Assembly (NCBI RefSeq): GCF_014646055.1
Contig: NZ_BMMS01000003.1
Location: forward strand, 186,001 to 250,000
Direction of reading: 5' to 3'
Length of the DNA stretch: 64,000 nucleotides
Source: Wenjunlia tyrosinilytica
GTDB taxonomy: Bacteria; Actinomycetota; Actinomycetes; Streptomycetales; Streptomycetaceae
The notes beneath the pieces are model-generated. The model saw nothing but the letters and a program-made list of their open reading frames with translations, made no database searches and was not told where the DNA came from. Each line of letters opens with the position of its first letter. The stretch's first letter is position 1. Of this stretch, positions 31,732 through 40,132 are shown one piece after another. A program made the position numbers and the translations under genes.

Positions 31732-32562
31732 TCAGAACGCCGGGATGACGGCGCCCTTGAACTTGTCCACGATGTACTTCTTCACCTCTGGCGACTGGAG
31801 CAGCCTGGCCAGCTTCTTCACCCGCGGGTCGTTCTCGTTGCCCTTCTTCACGGCGAGGAAGTTGGCGTACGGGTTGCCCTTGGCCTTCTCGACCACGAGC
31901 GCGTCCTCGGCGGGGTTGAGGTCCGCCTCGAGGGCGTAGTTGCCGTTGATGACGGAGGCGTCGGTGTCGTCGAGGGAGCGCGGCAGCTGCGCGGCCTCGA
32001 GCTCCTTGAACTTCAGCTTGCCGGGGTTGGCGGTGATGTCCTTCGGCGTGCCGTTCTGGCCCACACCGGCCTTGAGCTCGATCACACCGTTGTCCGCCAG
32101 CAGCTTCAGCGCGCGGCCCTCGTTGGTGGCGTCGTTCGGCAGGCCCACCGTGGCACCGGACTTGAGGTCCTTGGCCGACTTGACCTTCTTCGAGTACAGG
32201 CCGAGCGGCTCCAGGTGCACATCGGCGACCGGCACGATCGTGGTCTTGTGCTCCTTGTTGAAGTCGTCGAGGTACGGCCGGTGCTGGAAGAAGTTGGCGC
32301 CGACATCGCCGTTCTGCGTCACCACATTGGGCTGGATGTAATCGGTGAACTCCTTGACCTCGAGCGTGAGGCCCGCCTTCTTCGCCAGGTTGTCCTTGAC
32401 GAAGTTCAGGATGTCCGCGTGCGGGGTGGGGCTGGCGGCGACGACGAGGGGGTCGTTGGCGCCGTTCTTGCCCGAGCCCGAGCCCGAGCCGCAGGCCGAC
32501 AGGGTGAGGGCGAGGGCTCCGGCGGCGAGCGCGGCGGCGGTGGTCTTGACGGTGTTACGCAC
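31732..32562 (-). CDS. metQ: Methionine ABC transporter substrate-binding lipoprotein
   Basis: A 276-residue NlpA/MetQ-type solute-binding protein. The lipobox is LSAC (Cys about 25) after a hydrophobic signal, then VAASPTPHADILNF and the C-terminal GNEND..KLARLL..EVKKYI. It delivers D- or L-methionine to MetNI. GTG at 32562. It is separated from metI by 230 bases of degenerate repeats, unlike the tight metN-metI junction, so it may have its own start signal. Confidence 0.92.
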   Translation of the reverse strand: MRNTVKTTAAALAAGALALTLSACGSGSGSGKNGANDPLVVAASPTPHADILNFVKDNLAKKAGLTLEVKEFTDYIQPNVVTQNGDVGANFFQHRPYLDDFNKEHKTTIVPVADVHLEPLGLYSKKVKSAKDLKSGATVGLPNDATNEGRALKLLADNGVIELKAGVGQNGTPKDITANPGKLKFKELEAAQLPRSLDDTDASVINGNYALEADLNPAEDALVVEKAKGNPYANFLAVKKGNENDPRVKKLARLLQSPEVKKYIVDKFKGAVIPAF

Positions 32563-32792
32563 GAAAAAGTGCCTCTCTCATGAAGGGTGGTACTGCCCGG
32601 CCAGGGGTGCGGCCGAGGTGAGGGAAAGCCGGTGGTGCCGGGTCGCCGGAGGGGTTCGACCTCGCGGTCGGCCGGTCTTGGGGGTCGGGAGGTCTCGACG
32701 GTCTCGACGGTCAGGAGGTCTGGGGTCAGGAGCTCTTGGGGGGCAGGAGGTCCTGGGGGGCACAGCCCTTGGGGGGGCAGAGCTCTTGGAAG
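32563..32792. repeat. Repeat-rich spacer between metI and metQ
   Basis: No gene seen. The stretch contains imperfect G-rich repeats of about 22-26 bases built from GTCAGGAGGTCT, GGGGGGCAGGAGGTCC and AGCTCTTGG (32690-32800), plus a duplicated GTCTCGACG near 32690-32710. On the minus strand they form pyrimidine-rich tracts that run into the end of metI. Confidence 0.6.
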
Positions 32793-33557
32793 TCAGGAGG
32801 TCTCGGTGGCAGAGGATGCGGTGGCAGAGGACGAGGTGGCCGCCGTGGCGCGCGCCGGTGTCCTCAGCAGGCGCAGTCGCGGACCGGAGGTGGAGCCCCG
32901 GCCGCGCTTGTCGACCGCGCGGGCGGCCAGGTCGCCGAGGAGCTGGACGGCGGTGACCACCACGACGAGCACGAGGACGGTCACATTCATCAGCCCGGTC
33001 TCGAAGCGCTGGTAGCCGTAGCGGATGGCCAGGTCGCCCAAGCCCCCGGCGCCGACGGATCCGGCCATCGCCGAGTAGCCCAGGAGCGCGATGACGGTGG
33101 TCGTCACACCCGAGATCACCGAGGGCAGCGCCTCCGGGACGAGCACCTTGCGCACGATGGTCCAGGTGCTGCCGCCCATCGACTGCACGGCCTCGACGAG
33201 GCCGTGGTCGACCCCGCGCACGGAGGTCTCCACCAGCCGGGCGAAGAACGGGAGGGCGCCGATGGACAGCGGGACGACGGCGGCCTCGACGCCGATCGTG
33301 GTTCCGACGACCCAGCGGGTGAACGTCATGAGCGCGACCATCAGGATCAGGAACGGCAGCGAGCGGCCGATGTTGACGACGGCGCCGAGCACCTTGTTCA
33401 CGGGCGGGTTCTGCAGCAGGCCGCCGCGGTCGGTGAGGACCAGCAGGACCCCGATCGGCAGACCGGCGGCCACGGCGATCAGCGCGGACCAGCCCACCAT
33501 CTGGAAGGTCTCGGAACACGCCTGCGTGAGCAGAGGCCGCATCTCGTCCCAGGTCAC
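32793..33557 (-). CDS. metI: Methionine ABC transporter permease
   Basis: A 254-residue MetI permease. It has the MetI-type core (about 5-220) with five or so membrane spans and the cytoplasmic coupling segment EAVQSMGGSTWTIVRKVLVPEALPSVISG that binds MetN. The Ser/Thr/Ala-rich C-terminal tail beyond about 225 is longer than usual and lies at the edge of a repeat region. Start GTG at 33557 overlaps the metN stop in GTGA, so translation is coupled. Confidence 0.92.
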   Translation of the reverse strand: MTWDEMRPLLTQACSETFQMVGWSALIAVAAGLPIGVLLVLTDRGGLLQNPPVNKVLGAVVNIGRSLPFLILMVALMTFTRWVVGTTIGVEAAVVPLSIGALPFFARLVETSVRGVDHGLVEAVQSMGGSTWTIVRKVLVPEALPSVISGVTTTVIALLGYSAMAGSVGAGGLGDLAIRYGYQRFETGLMNVTVLVLVVVVTAVQLLGDLAARAVDKRGRGSTSGPRLRLLRTPARATAATSSSATASSATETS

Positions 33558-34633
33558 TTGGCGGTCTCCTTCACGGCGTGGGCGAGGTGCGGCGGTTCGA
33601 CGGCGGGCTGCCGGGGCGCCGGGGCGGCCTCCGGTCCGGCGACGTCGACCTGGAGGCCCTGCTCCCGCAGGAAGCCGATGGGCACGACGTTGTCCTCGAA
33701 CCGTCCGGGCAGCTCGATGCGCATCCTGCCCACCTGGAGGCCGGCGACGGTCTCGATGGCGGCCCCGAGGATGGAGACGTCCACGTTGTAGGTGCGGGCG
33801 AGCCGGGAGATGACCGGCTGGGCGGCCGCCTCTCCGTGGAAGGTGAGGTCGACGATCGTGCGGCCGTCGCTGGAGGGCACCTCGCCGATCGGGAAGAGCT
33901 CATGGGCGAGCTCCGAGCCGGGGGTGGCCAGCAGTTCGGGTACGGTTCCGGACTCCACGATCCGGCCCTCCTTCATCAGCGCGGCGGAGTCGCAGACGGT
34001 CTTGATCACGTCCATCTCGTGGGTGATCAGCAGGACGGTCAGCCCGAGCCGGCGGTTGAGGTCGCGCAGGAGCTGGAGGATCGAGCGCGTGGTCTCGGGG
34101 TCCAGTGCAGAGGTGGCCTCGTCGGACAGCAGCACCTGGGGGTCCCCGGCGAGCGCGCGGGCGATGCCGACGCGCTGTTTCTGACCGCCCGAGAGCTGGG
34201 CGGGGTAGGCCTTGGCCTTGTCGGCGAGTCCGACGAGGTCGAGCAGCTCCCCTGCCCTGCGGGAACGTTCCTTCCCGTCGGCGCCGAGGATTTCGAGCGG
34301 CAGCTCGACATTGCCCTGGACGGTGCGCGAGGAGAGCAGGTTGAAGTGCTGGAAGACCATGCCGATCCGGCTTCGGGCGGAGCGCAGTTCGCGGCTGGTG
34401 CGCTTGCCGCGCCCGGCGAGCGCGGTGAGCTCCTGCCCGGCGACGGTGACGGTGCCGGAGGTGGGGCGCTCCAGGAGATTGACGCAGCGGATGAGCGTGC
34501 TCTTGCCGGCGCCGCTCTGTCCGACGACACCGAATACCTCGCCCTCGCGCACATGCAGGTCGACGCCGTCGAGGGCGGTGAGATCCCGCCCTCGAGAGCG
34601 GTAGACCTTGGTCAGGCCGGCGGTGGTGATCAC
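33554..34633 (-). CDS. metN: Methionine ABC transporter ATP-binding protein with NIL domain
   Basis: A 359-residue ABC ATPase. Walker A GQSGAGKST at 38-46, signature LSGGQ at 147-151, Walker B LLSDE at 168-172, and the H-loop THEMD. A C-terminal NIL/ACT-like regulatory domain occupies about 265-345. In MetN this binds methionine and shuts off transport. It energises the MetI channel. ATG/GTG at 34633. It is preceded by an unusually long leader (promoter near 35049-35077). Confidence 0.94.
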   Translation of the reverse strand: MITTAGLTKVYRSRGRDLTALDGVDLHVREGEVFGVVGQSGAGKSTLIRCVNLLERPTSGTVTVAGQELTALAGRGKRTSRELRSARSRIGMVFQHFNLLSSRTVQGNVELPLEILGADGKERSRRAGELLDLVGLADKAKAYPAQLSGGQKQRVGIARALAGDPQVLLSDEATSALDPETTRSILQLLRDLNRRLGLTVLLITHEMDVIKTVCDSAALMKEGRIVESGTVPELLATPGSELAHELFPIGEVPSSDGRTIVDLTFHGEAAAQPVISRLARTYNVDVSILGAAIETVAGLQVGRMRIELPGRFEDNVVPIGFLREQGLQVDVAGPEAAPAPRQPAVEPPHLAHAVKETAK

Positions 34634-35077
34634 AGGGAATGTCCTCTGTCGGGCATGCGGGAGCGAAACACCGCATACGGGGGCGAATTACCGGGTGGGC
34701 GGCATGGCTCGGCCCGGGTGAACGGACCGGAGCGGCGTCAGCAGCGGGTGCCGGGCGGCTGGGGGTCGTGAGCCAGGCGGCAGCGGCGGATGGACACGAC
34801 GGGCCGCCGGCGGTTCACCGGGGAGTGTGCGAGCTGCATGGGTTCAACACCGTGATGTGGGACGGGGGCCGATCCGGGTCGGTCGGCCGCGGGGCCCCTC
34901 CAGCGGGCGTGCGGGAGGGAGGTCTCGCTTCGGGGCGCGAGGCTCGGTTGGGGGCCCTCAGCAGTCACACATTCGACACAAGCGACGAATACCGGGCGTC
35001 ATCGCCTCGGTGGCATACACGCTCTTCGTCGTCGCGGTCATGCGGACCAGTAAAGCAGACCGTCACAGCGGTCTCAA
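34634..35077 (-). promoter_or_regulatory. Promoter and about 400-nt leader of metNIQ
   Basis: On the minus strand TTGAGA (35077-35072), 17 bases, TTTACT (35054-35049) form a good promoter. The spacer holds the inverted repeat GACCG...CGGTC (35058-35073), a possible operator. The transcript would have a leader of about 400 bases before metN. Within it, an open frame 34839-34738 encodes a 33-residue peptide containing RRCRLAH and ending in Cys, without a clear binding site. A hairpin (GTATGCGG/CCGCATGC) lies just before metN. I do not recognise a known SAM riboswitch. Confidence 0.45.
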
Positions 35078-35218
35078 AAATAGAGGCCGCAAGTCCGGAA
35101 TACGGACAACGGCCCCGGTGGGAGCGGGCCCGACCGGGGGCCTGCCCCCGGAAAGCCCGCCGCGGTCGCGGCAATCCGGGCAGATGCCGGGACGTTTCCG
35201 GGGAAACCGGGAAAAGCA

Positions 35219-35250
35219 CTGTCGGCGGCCGGACGTCCGGCCGCCGACAG
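35219..35250 (-). terminator. Perfect palindromic terminator after the AIM24-like gene
   Basis: A perfect 32-bp palindrome, half site CTGTCGGCGGCCGGAC. On the minus strand it is followed by TGCTTTTCCC, so it acts as an intrinsic terminator for the AIM24-like transcript about 105 bases earlier. Confidence 0.85.
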
Positions 35251-35260
35251 ACGGAGCGAG

Positions 35261-35302
35261 GTGGACGGAGGGAAGTGGACGGAGGGAAGTGGACGGAGAC
35301 CA
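35261..35302. repeat. 14-bp tandem array, 3 copies
   Basis: GTGGACGGAGGGAA at 35261-35274 and 35275-35288 and a degenerate third at 35289-35302, between the terminator hairpin and the AIM24-like gene. Confidence 0.8.
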
Positions 35303-35355
35303 GAGGGAGCGGAGCAGAGGAAGCGAGGTAGAGGGAGCAGCGTGGGATCAGCGTC

Positions 35356-36048
35356 CTACTGGCCGGCAACCGGCTTGGACTCGCTGGGCTGGACTATGAC
35401 GAAGCCCTCGCCCTGGAGCATCAGCTGGTACACCTCGCCGGAGCCGCCGCGCAGCATCGACTTCAGGCTCTGCGAGCGGTGCAGCGAGGTCTGGAGGTGG
35501 CTGGACCAGCCGACGATCGCGTCGGTGTCGACATAGACCGGAGCCTGGGGCGAGACCGGTATGACGATCGGGTCGCCATCGCAGGTCAGCCCAATACGGC
35601 CCTGTCCGGTGAAGAGGCAGTTGAACAGGCCGCCACCGACCATGCCCGCACCGCTGATCATCTTGATGTCGTACTGAAGAGTGGGGTCGAAGCACAGCAC
35701 ATTGCGGCCGTTGATGGTCAGCGCGTCCTGCGGTTCGAGGTCGATGACGAAGCAGCTCTGCGCGTTGTGCGCGAACCACACCTCGCCCTGGCCCCGCACC
35801 GCCATGAGGGACAAGCCCTCACCGGTCACCGCGCGCTTCAGGAAGTTGCCCACGCCCTGGGACTTGACCTCGAACTGGAGGTTGCCCCGGTAGGCGACCA
35901 TCGCACCCTGGCGGGCGTGGCACTCGCCATTGACGACGTACTTGATCGCCTTGGAGTGCTGCAGGGTCATCCCGGCCGCGGTGGGGGCCTGGGCCTGGTA
36001 CTCGGATTTGAAGAGATCGCTACGCACGAGCAGATCGTAGAGCCTCAC
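35356..36048 (-). CDS. AIM24 family protein
   Basis: A 230-residue beta-rich AIM24/TerD-neighbourhood type protein. Landmarks are KYVVNGECHARQGAMVAYRGNL, then GQGEVWFAHNAQSCF and a repeat-like GQGRIGLTCDGDPIVI in the second half. It has a jelly-roll-like fold and no signal peptide. Cellular role is unknown; AIM24 relates to a yeast mitochondrial protein and the bacterial versions are uncharacterised. Start GTG at 36048 is likely; GTG at 36027 (VRSDLFKSEYQ) is an alternative. Confidence 0.82.
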   Translation of the reverse strand: MRLYDLLVRSDLFKSEYQAQAPTAAGMTLQHSKAIKYVVNGECHARQGAMVAYRGNLQFEVKSQGVGNFLKRAVTGEGLSLMAVRGQGEVWFAHNAQSCFVIDLEPQDALTINGRNVLCFDPTLQYDIKMISGAGMVGGGLFNCLFTGQGRIGLTCDGDPIVIPVSPQAPVYVDTDAIVGWSSHLQTSLHRSQSLKSMLRGGSGEVYQLMLQGEGFVIVQPSESKPVAGQ

Positions 36049-36153
36049 CCGTTCGGGTGAAACCAGGCATGCCGGACGGATGGAGGGGCGTCATATGTGA
36101 GCGATTGAGGGGTGTCGTGTGCTACCCGCCTGCCAGGGCCCGGTCGCCGCGGG

Positions 36154-36263
36154 CTGGGGCATCGGATCGCCACGGGTGAGGGCCTCGGACCTCGAAGGCT
36201 GGGGCATCGGACGTCGAACGCTGGGGCATCGGCCCTCGAAAACTGGGGCCTCGGCCCTCGAAG
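36154..36263. repeat. 22-bp tandem array, 5 copies
   Basis: Units of GCTGGGGCATCGGACGTCGAAC type: 36154-36175, 36176-36197, 36198-36219, 36220-36241 and 36242-36263. Located downstream of the GNAT gene at 36360 on the minus strand and upstream of AIM24; no gene in 36049-36359. Confidence 0.85.
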
Positions 36264-36359
36264 GCGACGAGCCCAGGGGGCGGCTCGCTCGCACGGACGG
36301 CAGGCCCGCACATGCCGCGGCCCCACCGCGGTCGGCGGCGGGGCCGTGCGCACAAGGGT

Positions 36360-36875
36360 TCAGGCGCTGGTGACCAGGTTCGTGGGCTCGGTCGGAGCGG
36401 GGGCGATCTTCTCCAGCGTGATCAGGCTCAGGCGGTTGCTGACCTGCTCGCGCGAGACCGCCTCGTAGCCCAGCTTGCGGTACAGGCGCAGATTCGTCTC
36501 GCTGCGGTGACCGGTGAACAGCCGGTAGCGCTTGGCCCGGCCCTGCTCCGCCAGCAGGTCCTCCAAGGTGCGCAGCAGCCTGCCGCCGAGGCCGTGCCCC
36601 TGCATCCGCGGGTGGACGATCAGCTTCCCGATGACGGCGGAGCCGTCGTCCTCCACGCTGCCGCGTACCGACCCGACGACTTCGTCGCCGAGCCGGGCCA
36701 CCAGTACCGACCCCGACGCCAGCTCCGCGCGCAGCGCCTCGAGGGTCTGGGTGAGCGGCTCGATGCTGTAGTCGCCGTACAGCTCGGCCTCGCTCTGGTA
36801 GCAGAGGAACTGCAGTTTGAGGATCCGTTCGGCGTCGTCCTCACGCGCCGGAGAGATGGTCACGCTCATGCCCAT
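36360..36875 (-). CDS. GNAT acetyltransferase
   Basis: A 171-residue GNAT protein. Core features are AREDDAERILKLQFLCYQSEAELY, the acetyl-CoA loop HPRMQGHGLGGRLLRTLE and YRKLGYEAVSREQ near the C terminus. Substrate is unknown. ATG at 36875 has GGGAGG at about 9 bases; the open frame farther upstream lacks family sequence. ATG at 36869 is another candidate. Divergent from nothing close by; likely single transcript. Confidence 0.83.
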   Translation of the reverse strand: MGMSVTISPAREDDAERILKLQFLCYQSEAELYGDYSIEPLTQTLEALRAELASGSVLVARLGDEVVGSVRGSVEDDGSAVIGKLIVHPRMQGHGLGGRLLRTLEDLLAEQGRAKRYRLFTGHRSETNLRLYRKLGYEAVSREQVSNRLSLITLEKIAPAPTEPTNLVTSA

Positions 36876-37086
36876 GTGCGCAGGCCTCCCTGAGTCCGTC
36901 CGGGCAGGAGGGATGAGGGTCGCCTGTCCGGAACGTGTGCCCTGACCGGAAGCGGTGCGAGGGCGCCTCGCTTCCGTGGCGCTGATGATCGCACAGCAGT
37001 CCGAGGGAAGAGGACCTGGCCAAGGCCCGGTACCCGCCTCCCCCGTCGTCCCGATCAACGCCCTGTCGCCGAGTGTTTACCGGGGA

Positions 37087-37749
37087 TTACCCCGATCTCG
37101 CCCCGGTGCAACCCTGGTTGGCCAGCAATCTGCGCAGACATTCCACGCATCTGGAGCGCAGCGGCCCGATGCTGCCCTGTGAGATTCCCAACTCCGCGGC
37201 GAGCTCCCGGTAGGTGGGAGCGGGCCGGGCGAGCAGTCCTGCCAGCAGGAGCGGGCAGCGGCCGGGCAGGCGGGGCACCGCATCGCGCACGGCACGCCGC
37301 AGTTCGGCGTCGTGGGCACGCGCCTCGGCACGGTCGGCCAGGTGGCGTGCGGTGAGCCGCCGGGTGCGGCGCCGGTCGGCGGCCGTCCGCCCGGCCTCCT
37401 CCCGCACCGCCTCGCGCAGCCAGCGCGCCGGTGATTCGGTGCTGCCGCCGTCCGCGAGGTGTTCGAGCATCCGCAGCCACACCGCCTGTTCGAGATCGCC
37501 GGGGTCGGCCGCGAACGCGGGCTCCTCGGGCGGCAGATGGGCGATCTCGTGGGCGAGCATGCGGTGCAGCCGGTCCAGGGCGGCAGCGCTGCCGAGGGCG
37601 GCGCCCCGCATCAGAGCGGGATCCCCGCGGTCCCGGCCGCCGCAGGCACGCTCGCCGCCGCAGGCACTGCCGCCGCAGCCGCAGTCCCGGCCGCCACCGG
37701 CACGACTGTCGACGTTGCCGCGCATCCCGCTGTTGTCCGTGTCGTTCAC
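37087..37749 (-). CDS. Sigma-70 family RNA polymerase sigma factor with N-terminal Cys cluster
   Basis: A 220-residue protein with a recognisable C-terminal sigma region 4 helix-turn-helix (YRELAAELGISQGSIGPLRSRC, split over about 180-200) and a sigma region 2-like helical part (residues about 60-110, LEQAVWLRMLEHLADGG). It lacks a typical regulator domain. The N terminus has Cys23, Cys25, Cys30 and Cys36 in a Gly-rich stretch, and further Cys near the C terminus (RCVEC, GC). This could bind metal or sense redox state. GTG at 37749 is inferred; no strong binding site is seen, and ATG at 37725 is an alternative. Confidence 0.7.
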   Translation of the reverse strand: MNDTDNSGMRGNVDSRAGGGRDCGCGGSACGGERACGGRDRGDPALMRGAALGSAAALDRLHRMLAHEIAHLPPEEPAFAADPGDLEQAVWLRMLEHLADGGSTESPARWLREAVREEAGRTAADRRRTRRLTARHLADRAEARAHDAELRRAVRDAVPRLPGRCPLLLAGLLARPAPTYRELAAELGISQGSIGPLRSRCVECLRRLLANQGCTGARSG

Positions 37750-37774
37750 GCAAGGGTGCGACACACGTCGGGTC

Positions 37775-37807
37775 GGGGTGGTTCCCCGGTGCGCGGGAAA
37801 CCACCCC
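37775..37807 (-). terminator. Terminator of the phosphodiesterase gene
   Basis: GGGGTGGTTCCCC (37775-37787) pairs with GGGAAACCACCCC (37795-37807), one mismatch, 7-base loop. On the minus strand it follows the GDPD gene at 37851 and precedes the sigma factor start. Confidence 0.8.
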
Positions 37808-37850
37808 CATGGGTGGGACGAACCGGCGCGGGGCGCCGCGGCGGACCGGG

Positions 37851-39059
37851 CTAGCGCAGGTCGGCGCGGGCGAGCACGGCGGTGTCGGGGTTGTCCGAGA
37901 AGACGCCGTCGATGCCCAGCTCGAAGTAGAGCTTGAAAGCGCCGAAGGAGTTGCCGTAGTCGGTCGGCACGGTGCCCTTGCGGAAGTCCGCGGGCAGGAA
38001 CTGGTTCTCGTTGCGCAGGGTGTAGGGGTGCAGCACCAGCCCCTCGTTGTGGGCGTCGCGCACCAGGGTGGTGGGCTTGCCGAGCTTGCCCGTGGCCGGG
38101 TCGGTGGGCACGATCAACTCGGTGGTGGGGCCGATTCCCTGGGCGAACCCGGCGATCCAGGCCAGGCCCTCGGGCGTGACGAGGTCGGCCACGGTGCGCG
38201 GGTCGCCCGCCTCGGTGAAGTCCCAGGGCCGGCTGGTGGGCCCGGACAGCAGTTGGATCCTGGGGTTGCCGACGAGCCTGCCGAGCCGCTGGAGGCTGCT
38301 GGGCTCGAACGACTGGAGGAAGACCGGGGAGTTGCGCCTGCCCTTGCCGTGCGCGCGCAGGAGGCGGGCGAGCGGCTCCTCGAGGCCGAGGCCCAGCTTG
38401 CGGAAGTAGGAGGGGTGCTTGGTCTCGACGTGCAGCCACAGGGGGCGCCCCGACTTCGCCCGGCGTCCGGCCGCCCAGCGCAGCACCTCCTCGAAGGTGG
38501 GCACCGCCCAGCGGCCGTCGTAGAGGGTGTTGCGCTGGCGGACGGCGGGGATGCGCTCCTTGGCCCGCAGGGTCTTCAGCTCTGCGAGCGTGAAGTCCTC
38601 GGTGAACCAGCCGGTGATGGAGACCCCGTCGACGGTCTTGGTCGTCCTGCGGTCGGCGAACTCGCGGTGCTCCGAGACATCGGTGGTGCCGGTGATGTCG
38701 TTCTCGTGGCGGCAGACCAAGTGGCCGTCCTTGGTGGGGACGAGGTCCTGCTCGACGACGTCGGCGCCGAGTTCGGCGGCGAGTTCGTAGGAGCCGAAGG
38801 TGTGCTCGGGGCGGTAGCCGCTGGCGCCCCGGTGGCCGATGACGGCGGGAACGGGCAGCCGGTTCCTGCCGTGGTCGCGCTGCGACGCGTCGCCCTCGGA
38901 GGCGTCCTCCCCGGAGGCGCCGCCCGAGGCCGCCCGCGCCGTGCCGGACAGCCCGAGCACCGCGCTCCCGGCGCCGACCGCGCCCGCACCGAGCACCGTC
39001 CTGCGTCCCGGCCCCCGCTTGCCGTCCCTCTCACCCTGCGGCGCACCAGCCTGCGTCAT
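37851..39059 (-). CDS. Tat-exported glycerophosphodiester phosphodiesterase
   Basis: A 402-residue GDPD. The N terminus has a twin-arginine signal (GRRTVLGAGAV) and a secretion cleavage region rich in Ala. The catalytic domain carries HRGASGYRPEHT with the two metal-binding Glu, the EQDLVPTKDGHLVCRHE block and the FSDNPDTA end motif. It would hydrolyse glycerophosphodiesters outside the membrane to release glycerol phosphate. ATG at 39059 has CAGGAG 6 bases upstream. Terminator at 37775-37807. Confidence 0.9.
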   Translation of the reverse strand: MTQAGAPQGERDGKRGPGRRTVLGAGAVGAGSAVLGLSGTARAASGGASGEDASEGDASQRDHGRNRLPVPAVIGHRGASGYRPEHTFGSYELAAELGADVVEQDLVPTKDGHLVCRHENDITGTTDVSEHREFADRRTTKTVDGVSITGWFTEDFTLAELKTLRAKERIPAVRQRNTLYDGRWAVPTFEEVLRWAAGRRAKSGRPLWLHVETKHPSYFRKLGLGLEEPLARLLRAHGKGRRNSPVFLQSFEPSSLQRLGRLVGNPRIQLLSGPTSRPWDFTEAGDPRTVADLVTPEGLAWIAGFAQGIGPTTELIVPTDPATGKLGKPTTLVRDAHNEGLVLHPYTLRNENQFLPADFRKGTVPTDYGNSFGAFKLYFELGIDGVFSDNPDTAVLARADLR

Positions 39060-39338
39060 GAGCACTCCTGACCCGTTGTGTCCTGGAACCCGCCAGTTCC
39101 GTCCGGAAACAGCCGTGTCCAGAACCTGCCAATTACTGGCGCATCGTAGGGCGCACCGCGCGAACCTCGGGCCTCCTTGGCGGTAACGAGGCCGGAACAG
39201 ACACCGACGGCTCGTTGGCGCAACCGGGTCAACTCTGTGTATCACCGACGTGAACCGGCGGTGGGCCGGGGCGCGCTCGCGCGAGTATCGTCGGCAACCG
39301 CACGGCCGCCGCCGTGCCCGCCGCTACCGGAGGACCCG

Positions 39339-40010
39339 TTGTTCCGAATCCTGATGAAGGCACTGCTCGGATCACTGCTTCGTGTGCTGTTCCGCCCGCA
39401 GGTCGAGGGGGCGGAGCACATCCCGGCCGAGGGACCCGTGATCCTGGCGGGCAACCATCTCGCCTTCTCCGACTCGCTCTTCCTGACGCTGGTGGTCAAG
39501 CGCCCGGTGTACTTCATCGGCAAGTCGGAGTACGTCAGCGGACGCGGTCTCAAGGGCAGGCTCAAGGCAGGGTTCTTCCGCGGTGTCGGCATGATCCCGG
39601 TGGACCGGGACGGCGCCCACGGCGGGGTCGCGGCGCTCAACACCGGCCTGCGCCTGCTCCAGGAGGGCAAGGTCTTCGGCATCCACCCCGAGGGCACCCG
39701 CTCCCCCGACGGCCGGCTGTACCGGGGGCGCACCGGGCTCGCCCGGCTGGCGCTGAGCACCGGAGCGCCCGTCGTCCCGGCCGCCCTGATCGACACCGAC
39801 CGCATCCAGCCGGCGGGCAAGAAGCTGCCGCGCATCCTCAAGGTCGGTGTCCGCTTCGGCAAACCGCTGGACTTCTCACGCTACGAGGGCATGGAGCGCG
39901 ACCGCTACGTGCTGCGGGCGGTCACCGACGAGGTGATGCACGAGGTCATGCTGCTGTCCGGCCAGGAGTACGTCGACATCTACGCCACCAAGGCGAAGGC
40001 CGCGGCCTGA
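39339..40010 (+). CDS. 1-acyl-sn-glycerol-3-phosphate acyltransferase family protein
   Basis: A 223-residue LPLAT/PlsC-type acyltransferase. Catalytic motif NHLAFSD (His40, Asp45), phosphate-binding FPEGT-like HPEGTRS at about 117-122, and VPAALIDT. It would acylate lysophosphatidate in phospholipid synthesis. The start is TTG at 39339: GGAGG lies 7 bases upstream, whereas the long upstream open frame has no binding site. Followed by a short 9-bp repeat at 40032. Membrane-associated by family. Confidence 0.85.
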   Translation: MFRILMKALLGSLLRVLFRPQVEGAEHIPAEGPVILAGNHLAFSDSLFLTLVVKRPVYFIGKSEYVSGRGLKGRLKAGFFRGVGMIPVDRDGAHGGVAALNTGLRLLQEGKVFGIHPEGTRSPDGRLYRGRTGLARLALSTGAPVVPAALIDTDRIQPAGKKLPRILKVGVRFGKPLDFSRYEGMERDRYVLRAVTDEVMHEVMLLSGQEYVDIYATKAKAAA

Positions 40011-40031
40011 CGGCACGCCCCGGCGGCGCGA

Positions 40032-40063
40032 ACGGCCCGCACGGCCCGCACGGCCCGCGCGGC
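40032..40063. repeat. 9-bp tandem array, 3-4 copies
   Basis: ACGGCCCGC units at 40032-40040, 40041-40049 and 40050-40058 with a degenerate fourth, immediately downstream of the acyltransferase gene. Confidence 0.7.
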
Positions 40064-40132
40064 CTCGAGCGTCCCCCGCTTGCCCGACGGCACCCCGCAC
40101 CAGGGCGCCGTCCGACCGCGCCCGGCGGCCCG

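Noticed and set aside
34738-34839. Confident leader-peptide gene before metN
   Set aside because: No ribosome binding site and the peptide does not match a Streptomyces sulfur leader closely enough; retained only as a finding.
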